Positions 16,459 through 24,756 of a DNA stretch of 64,000 nucleotides are shown here, piece by piece. The stretch's first letter is position 1. Each line of letters starts with the position of its first letter. Both the position numbers and the translations under genes were made by a program. The notes under the pieces were generated by a model. That model did no database searches. It had not been told where the DNA came from and was given only the letters and a program-made list of their open reading frames with translations. Source of the DNA: Pseudooceanicola spongiae (GTDB lineage: Bacteria; Pseudomonadota; Alphaproteobacteria; Rhodobacterales; Rhodobacteraceae); contig NZ_CP045201.1 in assembly GCF_014899185.1 (NCBI RefSeq), forward strand, positions 852,501-916,500. The letters are read 5' to 3'.

Positions 16459-18369
16459 TCACATGGGTGCAGCCGGGGCAATTCCATGGTCTTCATACGC
16501 CTCCTCGTCCCCGGTTGGAAGGGGATGGGCAGGTGAGGGGCGCCTTCGCATGGTCAGAGCCAGATCGATTGCCCCAAGGATCAGCGACGCATGAGACGGG
16601 GCTGCGATATACAGAGGGATGCGGCGTGGCGCAAAGCTGTCCTTGAACCGGCACAGCCCGTCTCCCCCTGTCCGTTTGGCGACATGCGCACGAAAGCGGG
16701 CCAGAAGGGCGTGTTCGGCGACGCTGCGGGCAGGCATCGCGGCGAGGGAGAGCGGCACGCCGTCCCGAGCCGCGTCCTCGATCGCGCGCAGGACCAGCAG
16801 GTGCATGGTGCCGTCGGGCAGGCTTGCGCCATGGCGCATCAGATCCAGACAGAGCTGGTTTGGGTTCGTGTGGAAGCTAACGAAGGCCACCAGCTGCTGC
16901 TCACGCCAGGCGCAATACACGCGCTGATGATGGATATATCCGACCTCGAAACGCCCTGTGGAGAGGCCGCGAGGTTCGCCATGTGTCTGTTTCCATTGCT
17001 GATCGAGCCTGGCCATCTGCTCCAGCAGGCAGGGGGACAGTCCTGCGGCAGGCTGCGTGATCTCGACACCGGCCTTTTCGGCCTGACGGATTTTGCGGCG
17101 CAGTTGGCGATGGCGCGCCCCGGAGAGGCAGAAATCACCAGGGTCCAGTACGGCCTCATCAGCGACCCGGGCCACACGCCAACCGGCGCGGCGCGCGGCG
17201 ATGGCGTGGGAGGCCGTGCATTTATACACCAGCGGGAGCCGGTTGGAGGCGCGCGCTGCGGCGGCGAGCCGTGGCAGCAGTGCCGTGATCGGGCCGTTCA
17301 GGGGGTCAAACAACAGCGTCAGGCTCTGTGAGGTATCAACCGTCAGCGCATTGGCATGCGGGCTGGCCAATACGCGGGCGCTGTTCTGGCGTGCAATCCC
17401 TACCTCGGCGCGCGCGGCCTGCTGTAGCAGCGCCTCTGGCACGCGCCGTGTGATGCGTTCGCGGGGCAAGGTGTCAATCTGGGCACGTGGGCGAAACACA
17501 TGTGCCGAGGCGATCACGGCAGGCAGGGCGTAGTAGATCAGGCGAAACGCGAGGATGGCAGCGATCAGATCAGCCTCGGCCACCTGTGGAAGCAGGGCGA
17601 GCATCGTCAGTTCGAACGGACCCACTCCGCCGGGCGTTCCGGCGAAAAGTCCAGCTCCGAGGGCCAGCAGGAATGCCGGGAACAGGGTTGTGAAGGCCAG
17701 GCCTTCAGGCAGAAAAACCTGCAGGGCAGCCGCGGCGGCGAGAGTATCGATCAGCGCGAAAAAACCTATTGCGCTCATGGCTTGAAGGCTCGGCAGCCGC
17801 AGCTTGAGGTGGTGGATCCTGAGGGTGGGAAACAGCAGGCTGATCAGCGGCAGGCTGAGGGCGAGGGCGATGGTGCATCCCGCAAGCCAGCCCGGCAGCA
17901 GCGACGGCGCCAGTAGCACACAGGCCAGAGCGGCAATCACCGCCCAGGCCAGCAGAAAGGAGGCCGCCACGGCAGCCGTTACCTTGGCGGCGCGGATCGG
18001 GCCGAGATCTGGCAGCAAGCGCCAGCGCGCCAGCGTACCTGTCAGCATACCGAGGCCAAGCACCTGCGACAGGGCGATGGCTGTGATGCCGGATGTCTGG
18101 GCGCGCCCCTCAGAGACCCCGGTGCGCAGATGACGGTGCATGACCGCATCGTAGCGTCCGAGCGACCAGAAACTGACCGCTGTCGCCGCCGCAGCTGCCA
18201 GCCATTGCGGGTAGGTCACCGCAGTGAAGGCCTGCCACATCAAGGCGGGCTCAAGCGCGGTCAGGCGCCCTGCCAACATCCAGAAACAGACCGCGCCAAC
18301 CAGAAAAGGTACCGCAAGACGAACCCATCCACTGCGCGCCCAAAGACGCGATCCCATTGCCCAAGCCAT
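16459..18369 (-). CDS. MprF-like bifunctional flippase/aminoacyl transferase
   Basis: This 636-aa integral membrane protein has about eight hydrophobic segments in residues 1-320, including the AGTPGGVGPFE loop typical of the UPF0104/flippase half. A soluble DUF2156 domain (about 330-600) follows, with SLTLLFDPLNGPITALLPRL, SGARHRQLRRKIRQAEKAGV and GYIHHQRVYCAW. MprF proteins add lysine or alanine from tRNA to phosphatidylglycerol and flip the lipid, lowering surface charge. It is shorter than the classical 840-aa MprF, and related Rhodobacterales proteins may make other aminolipids, so the exact product is open. The ATG at 18369 is preferred to an upstream TTG. It precedes bmtB by 34 nt. Confidence 0.8.
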   Translation of the reverse strand: MAWAMGSRLWARSGWVRLAVPFLVGAVCFWMLAGRLTALEPALMWQAFTAVTYPQWLAAAAATAVSFWSLGRYDAVMHRHLRTGVSEGRAQTSGITAIALSQVLGLGMLTGTLARWRLLPDLGPIRAAKVTAAVAASFLLAWAVIAALACVLLAPSLLPGWLAGCTIALALSLPLISLLFPTLRIHHLKLRLPSLQAMSAIGFFALIDTLAAAAALQVFLPEGLAFTTLFPAFLLALGAGLFAGTPGGVGPFELTMLALLPQVAEADLIAAILAFRLIYYALPAVIASAHVFRPRAQIDTLPRERITRRVPEALLQQAARAEVGIARQNSARVLASPHANALTVDTSQSLTLLFDPLNGPITALLPRLAAAARASNRLPLVYKCTASHAIAARRAGWRVARVADEAVLDPGDFCLSGARHRQLRRKIRQAEKAGVEITQPAAGLSPCLLEQMARLDQQWKQTHGEPRGLSTGRFEVGYIHHQRVYCAWREQQLVAFVSFHTNPNQLCLDLMRHGASLPDGTMHLLVLRAIEDAARDGVPLSLAAMPARSVAEHALLARFRAHVAKRTGGDGLCRFKDSFAPRRIPLYIAAPSHASLILGAIDLALTMRRRPSPAHPLPTGDEEAYEDHGIAPAAPM

Positions 18370-18766
18370 TGCTCTAACCCTTCCACTCAACCCACTTCAG
18401 GGAGTAGGCAGGCTTTCTTGCCGAGTTCTTAATGCCGTCGCCAGAAACCCGTCGCATTGTAGTGGATCCGGCGTGCCGCGCGCAGGGCCACGGCCAAATT
18501 CGCGTTCTATCCCAAGGAGCTGGTCGGTCTGCGCCGGAACACCCAGGGGAACGGGGTCTGTCATGGGGCGTTTGAGCGCTTGGAGCAGGGTGCTGAAGAC
18601 ACCGCTGCCCGAGGGCTGCAATCCGGTGCGTTTACCGCCATTTCCTGAGGTTTTCGCGACGCTTGCAGTCGCGCGCGACGCGGCGTTACTTGCGACACAT
18701 CACGAGGTACACTAAGAGGGCGCAAAGGCGAGACTCTCTCGCTGCATCAAAAGAGGCCGTTCGCCC
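18370..18766. other. Divergent intergenic region mprF-like/purC
   Basis: This 397-nt region separates divergent genes and should hold both promoters. A 74-codon leftward frame has no ribosome binding site and no protein-like features, so no gene is called. Imperfect promoter-like hexamers near 18663 (TTGCAG, then GTTACT) could serve purC. Confidence 0.4.
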
Positions 18767-19525
18767 ATGGCACGACGCAAGAAAATCTATGAAGGCAAGG
18801 CCAAGATCCTGTACGAAGGCCCGGAGCCGGGAACGATCGTGCAGTACTTCAAGGATGATGCAACCGCCTTCAACGCCCAGAAAAAGGACGTGATCGAAGG
18901 CAAGGGCGTGCTGAACAACCGCTTGTCGGAATTCTTCATGACCGGGCTGAACAACATCGGTGTACCGACCCATTTTATCCGCCGTCTGAACATGCGTGAG
19001 CAGCTGTGCCGCAGCTGCGAGATCATTCCCCTCGAAGTGATCGTGCGCAATTTCGCGGCCGGGTCGATGTCCAAGCGTCTGGGCATCGAAGAGGGCACGC
19101 CGCTGCCACGGCCCATCGTCGAATATTGCTACAAGGACGATGCCCTGGGCGACCCGCTGGTCACCGAGGAGCATATCGCCGCCTTCGGCTGGGCCAGCCA
19201 GCAGGACATGGATGACATCGTGCACCTCGCGCTGCGGGTGAACGACTTCCTCTCCGGGGTCATGATGGCGGTCGGCATCAAGCTGGTCGACTTCAAGATC
19301 GAGATCGGCCGCGTCTATGAAGGCGACTTCCAACGTCTTGTTGTTGCTGATGAAATCAGCCCCGACAGCTGCCGCCTCTGGGATATCGAAACCGGTCAGC
19401 ACCTCGACAAGGACGTGTTCCGCCGTGACCTTGGCAGCCTGACGGATGCCTATACCGAAGTGGCGCGCCGCCTTGGCGTGCTGCCGAAAAACACCGGGCC
19501 GTCCAAGCCCACGCTGATCAATTAA
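18767..19525 (+). CDS. purC: SAICAR synthetase
   Basis: This 252-aa cytosolic enzyme joins aspartate to CAIR in purine synthesis. The N-terminus [20 protein letters not shown] is the ATP-binding start of the family. It is followed by [14 protein letters not shown], the [16 protein letters not shown] block and the substrate loop [10 protein letters not shown]. The length is normal. An ATG follows a weak GAGG. The purS gene begins 12 nt after the stop and purQ lies 580 nt further on. Confidence 0.97.
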   Translation: MARRKKIYEGKAKILYEGPEPGTIVQYFKDDATAFNAQKKDVIEGKGVLNNRLSEFFMTGLNNIGVPTHFIRRLNMREQLCRSCEIIPLEVIVRNFAAGSMSKRLGIEEGTPLPRPIVEYCYKDDALGDPLVTEEHIAAFGWASQQDMDDIVHLALRVNDFLSGVMMAVGIKLVDFKIEIGRVYEGDFQRLVVADEISPDSCRLWDIETGQHLDKDVFRRDLGSLTDAYTEVARRLGVLPKNTGPSKPTLIN

Positions 19526-19537
19526 GGAGCCTTGCCG

Positions 19538-19768
19538 ATGAAAGCCCGCGTCCATGTCATGCTGAAGAATGGCGTCCTCGATCCGCAGGGCGAAGCCGTG
19601 CGCCACGCGCTCGGTGCGCTTGGGTTTGATGGGGTCCAGGGGGTCCGTCAGGGCAAGGTCATCGAGCTTGATCTGGCCGATGGTACCCCTGAGGCCACCG
19701 TCACCGAAATGTGCGAAAAGCTGCTGGCGAACACCGTGATCGAGAGCTACTCGGTCGAGCTGGTCTGA
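19538..19768 (+). CDS. purS: FGAM synthase subunit PurS
   Basis: This 76-aa protein is the small bridging subunit of the three-part formylglycinamidine ribonucleotide synthase (PurS-PurQ-PurL), which channels ammonia from PurQ to PurL. It shows the family pattern ARVHVMLKNGVLDPQGEAV, the GVRQGKVIELDL strand and CEKLLANTVIESY near the end. The ATG at 19538 is preferred over an in-frame start 6 nt upstream, because AAGGAG lies about 8 nt before it. A strong terminator follows, so purQ is transcribed separately. purL is not in the window. Confidence 0.95.
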   Translation: MKARVHVMLKNGVLDPQGEAVRHALGALGFDGVQGVRQGKVIELDLADGTPEATVTEMCEKLLANTVIESYSVELV

Positions 19769-19806
19769 GCGACGCACCCCACGCCTGAGGCGCGGGAGAC
19801 CCCCGA

Positions 19807-19844
19807 AAAAAGACCCCGGCCGCGACAGCGGTGCGGGGTCTTTT
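19807..19844 (+). terminator. Terminator of purC-purS
   Basis: AAAAGACCCC pairs with GGGGTCTTTT around a GC-rich loop. It is symmetrical enough to act on both strands and separates purS from purQ. Confidence 0.8.
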
Positions 19845-19917
19845 GCTGTGCCCGGAGCGGGCATTCTGACGGCGCCGGGCCGCACGGCAAAGTGGCGAAA
19901 ACCGCCAGATCGGGGTG

Positions 19918-19957
19918 TCGGTATCCGGTCGGTATTGCGTCGGTATCTGAACGGTGC
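19918..19957 (+). repeat. Phased TCGGTAT array, copy 1
   Basis: TCGGTAT occurs at 19918, 19929 and 19940, exactly 11 bp apart, with a degenerate fourth unit ACGGTGC at 19951. The one-turn spacing places all units on one face of the helix, as in iteron or operator arrays. A near-identical array lies at 37203-37242. This copy is about 150 nt upstream of purQ and just after the purS terminator. No known protein is assigned to it. Confidence 0.65.
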
Positions 19958-20108
19958 GGAAAATCGCAAACTGCACGTCAGGTCACCATTGCTTTACCCC
20001 GGTGCGATATGCAGGCGCAGGCGCGGCTAAAGGCTTGATCTGCCGGTGCGGCGCGCGTATCAGCCACGGGATATTCCGCCCGTCCCTTTTTGCCATGGAG
20101 TGCCGCCC

Positions 20109-20777
20109 ATGAAAGCTGCCGTCCTCGTCTTTCCCGGATCCAATTGCGACCGTGACCTGCAAACCGCCTTCGAGGCCGTGGGCGTCGACGTCACCATGGT
20201 CTGGCACAAGGAGTCCGAGCTGCCCGAGGGCATCGACATTGTCGGCATCCCCGGTGGCTTTTCCTATGGCGACTATCTGCGCTGCGGTGCGATTGCGGCG
20301 AACTCGCCAATCTGCACCTCGCTCAAGCGGCATGTCGAACGCGGCGGCTATGCCATCGGCGTCTGCAACGGTTTTCAGATCCTGACCGAAACCCGCATTC
20401 TGCCGGGCGCGCTGCTGCGCAACGCCGGGCTGAAGTACATCTGCAAGCATGTGCCGCTGACGGTGACGACGACGGACTCGATCTTTACCCAAGGCTATGA
20501 AGCGGGTGCCAGCATCTCGGTGCCGATCGCGCATCACGACGGCAACTATCAGGCCGATGCGGAGCTGCAGGCCCTGCTGAAGGGCGAGGACCGGATTGCC
20601 TTCACCTATGGCGACAACCCCAACGGGTCGGCTGCCGACATCGCCGGCGTGCTGAGCGACAACCGTCGTGTGCTGGGCATGATGCCCCACCCGGAGCGGG
20701 CCGCGGACGAGGCCCATGGCGGATCTGACGGCGCTGCGGTCTTTACCGGTATCGTCAGCGCGCTGGTCGCGGCCTGA
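20109..20777 (+). CDS. purQ: FGAM synthase glutaminase subunit PurQ
   Basis: This 222-aa class I glutamine amidotransferase releases ammonia for FGAM synthesis with PurS and PurL. The nucleophile elbow is YAIGVCNGFQILTE (Cys in GVCNGF), and the catalytic His-Glu pair lies in MMPHPERAADEAHGG near the C-terminus. The N-terminus KAAVLVFPGSNCDRDLQ is typical. The ATG at 20109 is chosen over the longer frame because it begins this conserved strand. It is separated from purS by a terminator and the TCGGTAT array, so it probably has its own promoter. Confidence 0.97.
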   Translation: MKAAVLVFPGSNCDRDLQTAFEAVGVDVTMVWHKESELPEGIDIVGIPGGFSYGDYLRCGAIAANSPICTSLKRHVERGGYAIGVCNGFQILTETRILPGALLRNAGLKYICKHVPLTVTTTDSIFTQGYEAGASISVPIAHHDGNYQADAELQALLKGEDRIAFTYGDNPNGSAADIAGVLSDNRRVLGMMPHPERAADEAHGGSDGAAVFTGIVSALVAA

Positions 20778-20911
20778 CGGCCCGACCGGTTTCACGACAA
20801 ACAAAAGTTTCGGCGTAATCGAGCCGGTCGGGCCAGACACTGCCGCTGGCCCGCCGCAAGGCCTCTGCGTGCCGGCTTGAGTGGGCGCGCGGGGCGGAGT
20901 ACCCTCAGCGC

Positions 20912-22675
20912 ATGGCAAAAAAACCTTCCCGACGCGGCCTGAATGGCCGCAAGAGCCGCACCATCTCGTGGCGGGCGCGTGTCGCCCTTGGTCTGTTCAT
21001 CGTGCTGGTGGTGGCGGTCGTGGCGATCACCAATGCCATGCTGATGAGCCGCTTTACCGAAACGACGCGCAACCGGGCCGAACTGCGGCTGGCGCTGTTC
21101 GGGGCCAATCTGGTCAGCGAACTGCGGCGCAATTCCATCGTGCCGCAACTGCTGGCGCGCGACCCCGAGCTGATCGGGGCGCTCAATTCTGCCGATTACA
21201 GCCGCTCGACCCAGCGGCTGATTTCGTTTGTCGACGAGATCGGCGCGGCCAGCCTGATGCTGCTGGACAAGGACGGGCGCACGGTGGCGGCGACGGATCG
21301 CAACCGTCTGGGCGAACAGCACAAGTCGGATGCCTATTTCGTCGAGGCGCAACGCTCCAACGAGACGGTTTTTTCGGTGATCCAGCGCGAGGCGTCAGGA
21401 TTTCTGTTCGCCTATTCGCGCCGGGTCGAGCTGCAGGGGCAGTTTCTCGGCGTGATCATCGTTGAGGTCGATCTGCAGAAATTTGAACGGACCTGGGCCG
21501 GGTTCTCGGATGCGCTGCTGGTGATGGATTCCCAGGGCCAGATCATCCTCGCGACCGAGCCGGTCTGGCGCGGGCTGACCGAGCCGCAGGCGGTGGCGCG
21601 CGAAACCCCCGACAGTGCCATTCAGCGGGCGCTGATGGCGACGACGGACTGGGGCTCGGAAGTCGACGGCTATCTGCAGGGCGAGGCGGTGATGCGGGTG
21701 AGTTCGCGCATCCCGTTCCGCGGCTGGCAGGTGGCGAGTTACACAACCTATTCGAGTGTGCGCGAAAAAGTGAACGGCGTTCTGGCGCTGGAGATCATGG
21801 GATTCGCGATCCTGCTGGCGCTGGCCTTCTATGTGCTGAGCCGCAAGACGATGCTGCGGATGGCGCTGTTTCAGCGGGAATCGGCGGAACTTCGCGCACT
21901 TAACGCAAGGCTGCAGCGAGAGATCGCCGAGCGTGAGCGGATGGAAAAGAGCCTTGAGGTGGCGGGACAAACGCTGGCGCAGAGCCAGAAACTGGCCGCC
22001 TTGGGCGAGATGTCGGCGGCGGTAAGCCATGAGCTGAACCAGCCGCTGGCGGCGATGAAGACCTACCTTGCTGGCGCCATGCTGTTGCTGCGCCGCAACC
22101 GTCCTGACGAGGCGCTGTCGAGCTTTGGGCGCATCGACGATCTGATCGGGCGGATGGGCGCGATCACACGACAGCTTAAAAGTTACGCAAGTAAGGGCGG
22201 CGACAGCTTTGCGCCTGTAAACGTTGGCGAGTCCCTTGCGACCTCGCTGTCGATGATGGAGCCGCAACTGCGTCTGCGAAAGGTGCGGATCACCCGCGCA
22301 TTGCCGGAAAAACCTGTTATGGTGATGGCCGACAAGGTGCGGCTGGAACAGGTGATGATCAACCTGTTGCGCAATGCTCTGGATGCGACCTCCAGCGTCG
22401 AGGATGCCCAGATCGACATCCTGTTGTCGGCCGGCGAGACGGCGACGCTGACGGTGCGCGACAATGGCTATGGCATCGCCGATCTAGATGCGCTGTTTGA
22501 GCCTTTCTACACCACCAAGCAGCCCGGCGATGGCGTCGGACTGGGGCTTGCCATCTCCTCCGGCATCGTCAACGACCTCGGCGGGCGTCTGACGGCACGG
22601 AACGCAGTAGGGGGTGGGGCTGTTTTTGAAGTACAGCTTCCTATCTTGTCAGAAGAAATAGAAGCCGCAGAGTAG
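20912..22675 (+). CDS. dctB: DctB-like sensor histidine kinase
   Basis: This 587-aa membrane kinase has a first transmembrane helix (about residues 23-45), a periplasmic PAS-like double sensor (about 46-290) and a second helix (about 293-315). A coiled coil follows, then HisKA with AVSHELNQPLAAMKTYL (His near 372) and HATPase with NLLRNALDATSS and GVGLGLAISSGIV. The layout and the H-box match DctB, which senses C4-dicarboxylates and phosphorylates DctD. The dctD-like gene starts 18 nt downstream. The transporter genes (dctPQM or dctA) are not in the window, so the ligand is inferred from family only. Confidence 0.85.
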   Translation: MAKKPSRRGLNGRKSRTISWRARVALGLFIVLVVAVVAITNAMLMSRFTETTRNRAELRLALFGANLVSELRRNSIVPQLLARDPELIGALNSADYSRSTQRLISFVDEIGAASLMLLDKDGRTVAATDRNRLGEQHKSDAYFVEAQRSNETVFSVIQREASGFLFAYSRRVELQGQFLGVIIVEVDLQKFERTWAGFSDALLVMDSQGQIILATEPVWRGLTEPQAVARETPDSAIQRALMATTDWGSEVDGYLQGEAVMRVSSRIPFRGWQVASYTTYSSVREKVNGVLALEIMGFAILLALAFYVLSRKTMLRMALFQRESAELRALNARLQREIAERERMEKSLEVAGQTLAQSQKLAALGEMSAAVSHELNQPLAAMKTYLAGAMLLLRRNRPDEALSSFGRIDDLIGRMGAITRQLKSYASKGGDSFAPVNVGESLATSLSMMEPQLRLRKVRITRALPEKPVMVMADKVRLEQVMINLLRNALDATSSVEDAQIDILLSAGETATLTVRDNGYGIADLDALFEPFYTTKQPGDGVGLGLAISSGIVNDLGGRLTARNAVGGGAVFEVQLPILSEEIEAAE

Positions 22676-22693
22676 TTGAAGGCGGAGACATAT

Positions 22694-24031
22694 ATGCAAA
22701 AGGCCATGAAGATCGCGATCGTCGATGACGAGCAGGACATGCGTCAGTCGATCAGCCAGTGGTTGGCCCTGTCGGGCTATGACACTGAGACTTTCCCGAG
22801 CGCGGAAGAAGCGCTGAAGAAACTGGGGCCGGATTATCCGGGCATCGTGATTTCGGACATCAAGATGCCGGGAATGGACGGTATGGCGTTCCTGAAGAAA
22901 CTGATGGGCAGTGACTCGGCTTTGCCGGTGATCATGATCACCGGGCACGGCGATGTGCCGATGGCGGTGGAGGCGATGCGTCTTGGCGCGTTCGACTTCC
23001 TTGAAAAGCCGTTCAACCCGGACAAGATGACGGCGCTGGCCAAGAAGGCCGCCAATGCGCGCCGTCTGGTGATGGACAACCGCCAGCTGCGCAAGGAGCT
23101 GTCGGATGGTGGCCAGATCATGCGCAAGCTGATCGGCACCAGCCCGGTGATGGAGCGTCTGCGCGAGGATATCCTCGACCTCGGTCAGGCGGATGGCCAT
23201 GTGCTGATCGACGGCGAAACCGGCACCGGCAAGACGCTGGTGGCGCATTCGTTGCACGCGGTCGGCGCGCGGGCGGGCAAGAAATTCGTGCTGATTTCCT
23301 GTGCGGCGCTGGAAGAAGAGGCGCTGAGCAAGCGTCTGTTCGGCCCGATGATGCCCGAGGACAGCCGTCTGCCGGCGATCGAGGAAGCGCGCGGCGGCAC
23401 GCTGGTGCTGGAGGATGTCGAGGCACTGTCCGACAGTCTGCAGGCGCGTCTGCTGAGCGTGATCAACGAGCAGGGGATGCCGGGCGAGACGCGGATCGTC
23501 GCGATTTCCAACCTGCAGGAGCAGGATCGCACCTGCGAGGACATGCTGCGCCCGGATCTGTTCTATCGCCTCGCGGCGCTGCGGATCACCGTGCCGCCGC
23601 TGCGCCAGCGCGGCGAGGACATCCTGACGCTGTTCACGCGGTTGTCGGAGCAGTTCAGCGATGAATATGGTTGCGATGCGCCGCAGGTCTCGGCGCAGGA
23701 AGCGGCTCAGCTGTTGCAGGCGCCCTGGCCGGGCAACGTGCGTCAGCTGATCAACGTGGCCGAGCGCGCCGTGCTGCAATCGCGCCGCGGCTCTGGCACC
23801 ATCGCCAGCCTGCTGATGAGCGAGCATGAGGAAATGCAGCCCGTCATGACGACGGAGGGCAAGCCGCTGAAGGAATATGTCGAGGCGTTCGAGCGGATGC
23901 TGATCGACAACACCATGCGGCGACACAAGGGCTCGATTTCGTCGGTGATGGACGAGCTGTGTCTGCCACGCCGGACGCTGAACGAGAAGATGGCGAAATA
24001 CGGGCTGCAACGCTCGGATTATCTGGGCTGA
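22694..24031 (+). CDS. dctD: DctD-like NtrC-family response regulator lacking GAFTGA
   Basis: This 445-aa regulator has a receiver domain (acceptor Asp about residue 54 in VISDIKMPG), an AAA+ domain and a C-terminal Fis-type helix-turn-helix (HKGSISSVMDELCLPRRTLN). Walker A is GETGTGKT near residue 173 and Walker B is GGTLVLEDVE near 235. The arginine-finger region RPDLFYRL and sensor II PWPGNVRQL are present. Between ELFG-like RLFG and Walker B the family's GAFTGA loop is missing, replaced by PMMPEDSRLPAIEEARGG. GAFTGA contacts sigma-54, so this protein probably does not activate sigma-54 promoters; Rhodobacter NtrC shows the same loss. The ATG at 22694 follows GGAG; an upstream TTG is less likely. 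Confidence 0.88.
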   Translation: MQKAMKIAIVDDEQDMRQSISQWLALSGYDTETFPSAEEALKKLGPDYPGIVISDIKMPGMDGMAFLKKLMGSDSALPVIMITGHGDVPMAVEAMRLGAFDFLEKPFNPDKMTALAKKAANARRLVMDNRQLRKELSDGGQIMRKLIGTSPVMERLREDILDLGQADGHVLIDGETGTGKTLVAHSLHAVGARAGKKFVLISCAALEEEALSKRLFGPMMPEDSRLPAIEEARGGTLVLEDVEALSDSLQARLLSVINEQGMPGETRIVAISNLQEQDRTCEDMLRPDLFYRLAALRITVPPLRQRGEDILTLFTRLSEQFSDEYGCDAPQVSAQEAAQLLQAPWPGNVRQLINVAERAVLQSRRGSGTIASLLMSEHEEMQPVMTTEGKPLKEYVEAFERMLIDNTMRRHKGSISSVMDELCLPRRTLNEKMAKYGLQRSDYLG

Positions 24032-24054
24032 AGCGGGTCTGAGGTCTGGCAGGG

Positions 24055-24086
24055 GGCGGAGCGGCGTAGGCCGGCTCCGCCTTTTT
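24055..24086 (+). terminator. Terminator of dctBD
   Basis: GGCGGAGC pairs with GCTCCGCC and is followed by TTTTT. It is a clear rho-independent terminator 24 nt after the dctD stop. Confidence 0.85.
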
Positions 24087-24094
24087 GCTGTTGA

Positions 24095-24145
24095 GGGGGC
24101 GCTGCCCCCGCCTGCGGCCCCCCGAAGTATTTTGGGCAAGATGAC
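24095..24145 (+). repeat. GC-hairpin/GTATTT-GCAAGATGA intergenic repeat
   Basis: GGGGGCGCTGCCCCC is a hairpin followed by a second GC-rich arm, then CCGAAGTATTTTGGGCAAGATGACA. Almost the same sequence occurs at 31686-31740, with a shorter piece at 27803. It appears to be a REP-like repeat of this genome, placed right after the dctD terminator. Confidence 0.65.
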
Positions 24146-24756
24146 AGGGGAGAGGCGCAGGATTGGCGGAGTCGGACCATCTTGGGCGCGGCGCGGTTTA
24201 CCCTGTGTTTAGGGGCGGGCGTTAGACCGGGGTGCAGAGCGGGTTCGGGCGCGCGAAAGGGTCCAAGGTCTGGCTGGGGTTGCACAATCGGGGGCGCTTG
24301 CCCGGGGTGTGTGATTTTCTCCATTGTCATTGGGCGGTGCTGGGCCTTATGTTCAATTGACGGGGTTGGGTGTTTCCAGCTCCGCGAGAGTTTCGCTGAA
24401 GACGGGCGTGACGGAGTGACATCCGGCCCCGGTTTCAGAAAAGATTGAACCCTGACAACAGGGTTTGTGCATCGCCGGAGGGCCTCAGGGTCCGGCCGGC
24501 AAAGAATGGGCGGTGCGCCCTCCGACGCGGGAGGTTCCTGAAACAGGGACCGATACCGCGAGAGGGGGCAGCCGTCGGAGAAGAAACGCGATGAGGCGTG
24601 TGAGGAGAGAGACAGTGAGTGGGAGCGCCCTGATGGACGCCCGCGACGCTGTTACATCCACCGCCGACATTGCCCCTGACAGACGCGCTCTACGTACCCT
24701 TGGTCCCCCTGGCACTGCCCGGGCTCCGGGGGCGGTCTGGCGCGCAATTGGATCCA
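24146..24756 (+). promoter_or_regulatory. RNase E promoter region and long 5' leader
   Basis: This 611-nt region contains no convincing gene. A good promoter candidate is TTGTCA (24324-24329), a 17-nt spacer and TTATGT (24347-24352). Transcription from there would give a leader of about 400 nt before rne. The leader is rich in GC hairpins, for example around 24700-24735. In enterobacteria a long rne leader mediates autoregulation by RNase E cleavage, and the same may apply here. Confidence 0.5.

Noticed and set aside
18397-18621. 74-codon frame upstream of purC
   Set aside because: No ribosome binding site, no hydrophobic or conserved pattern.
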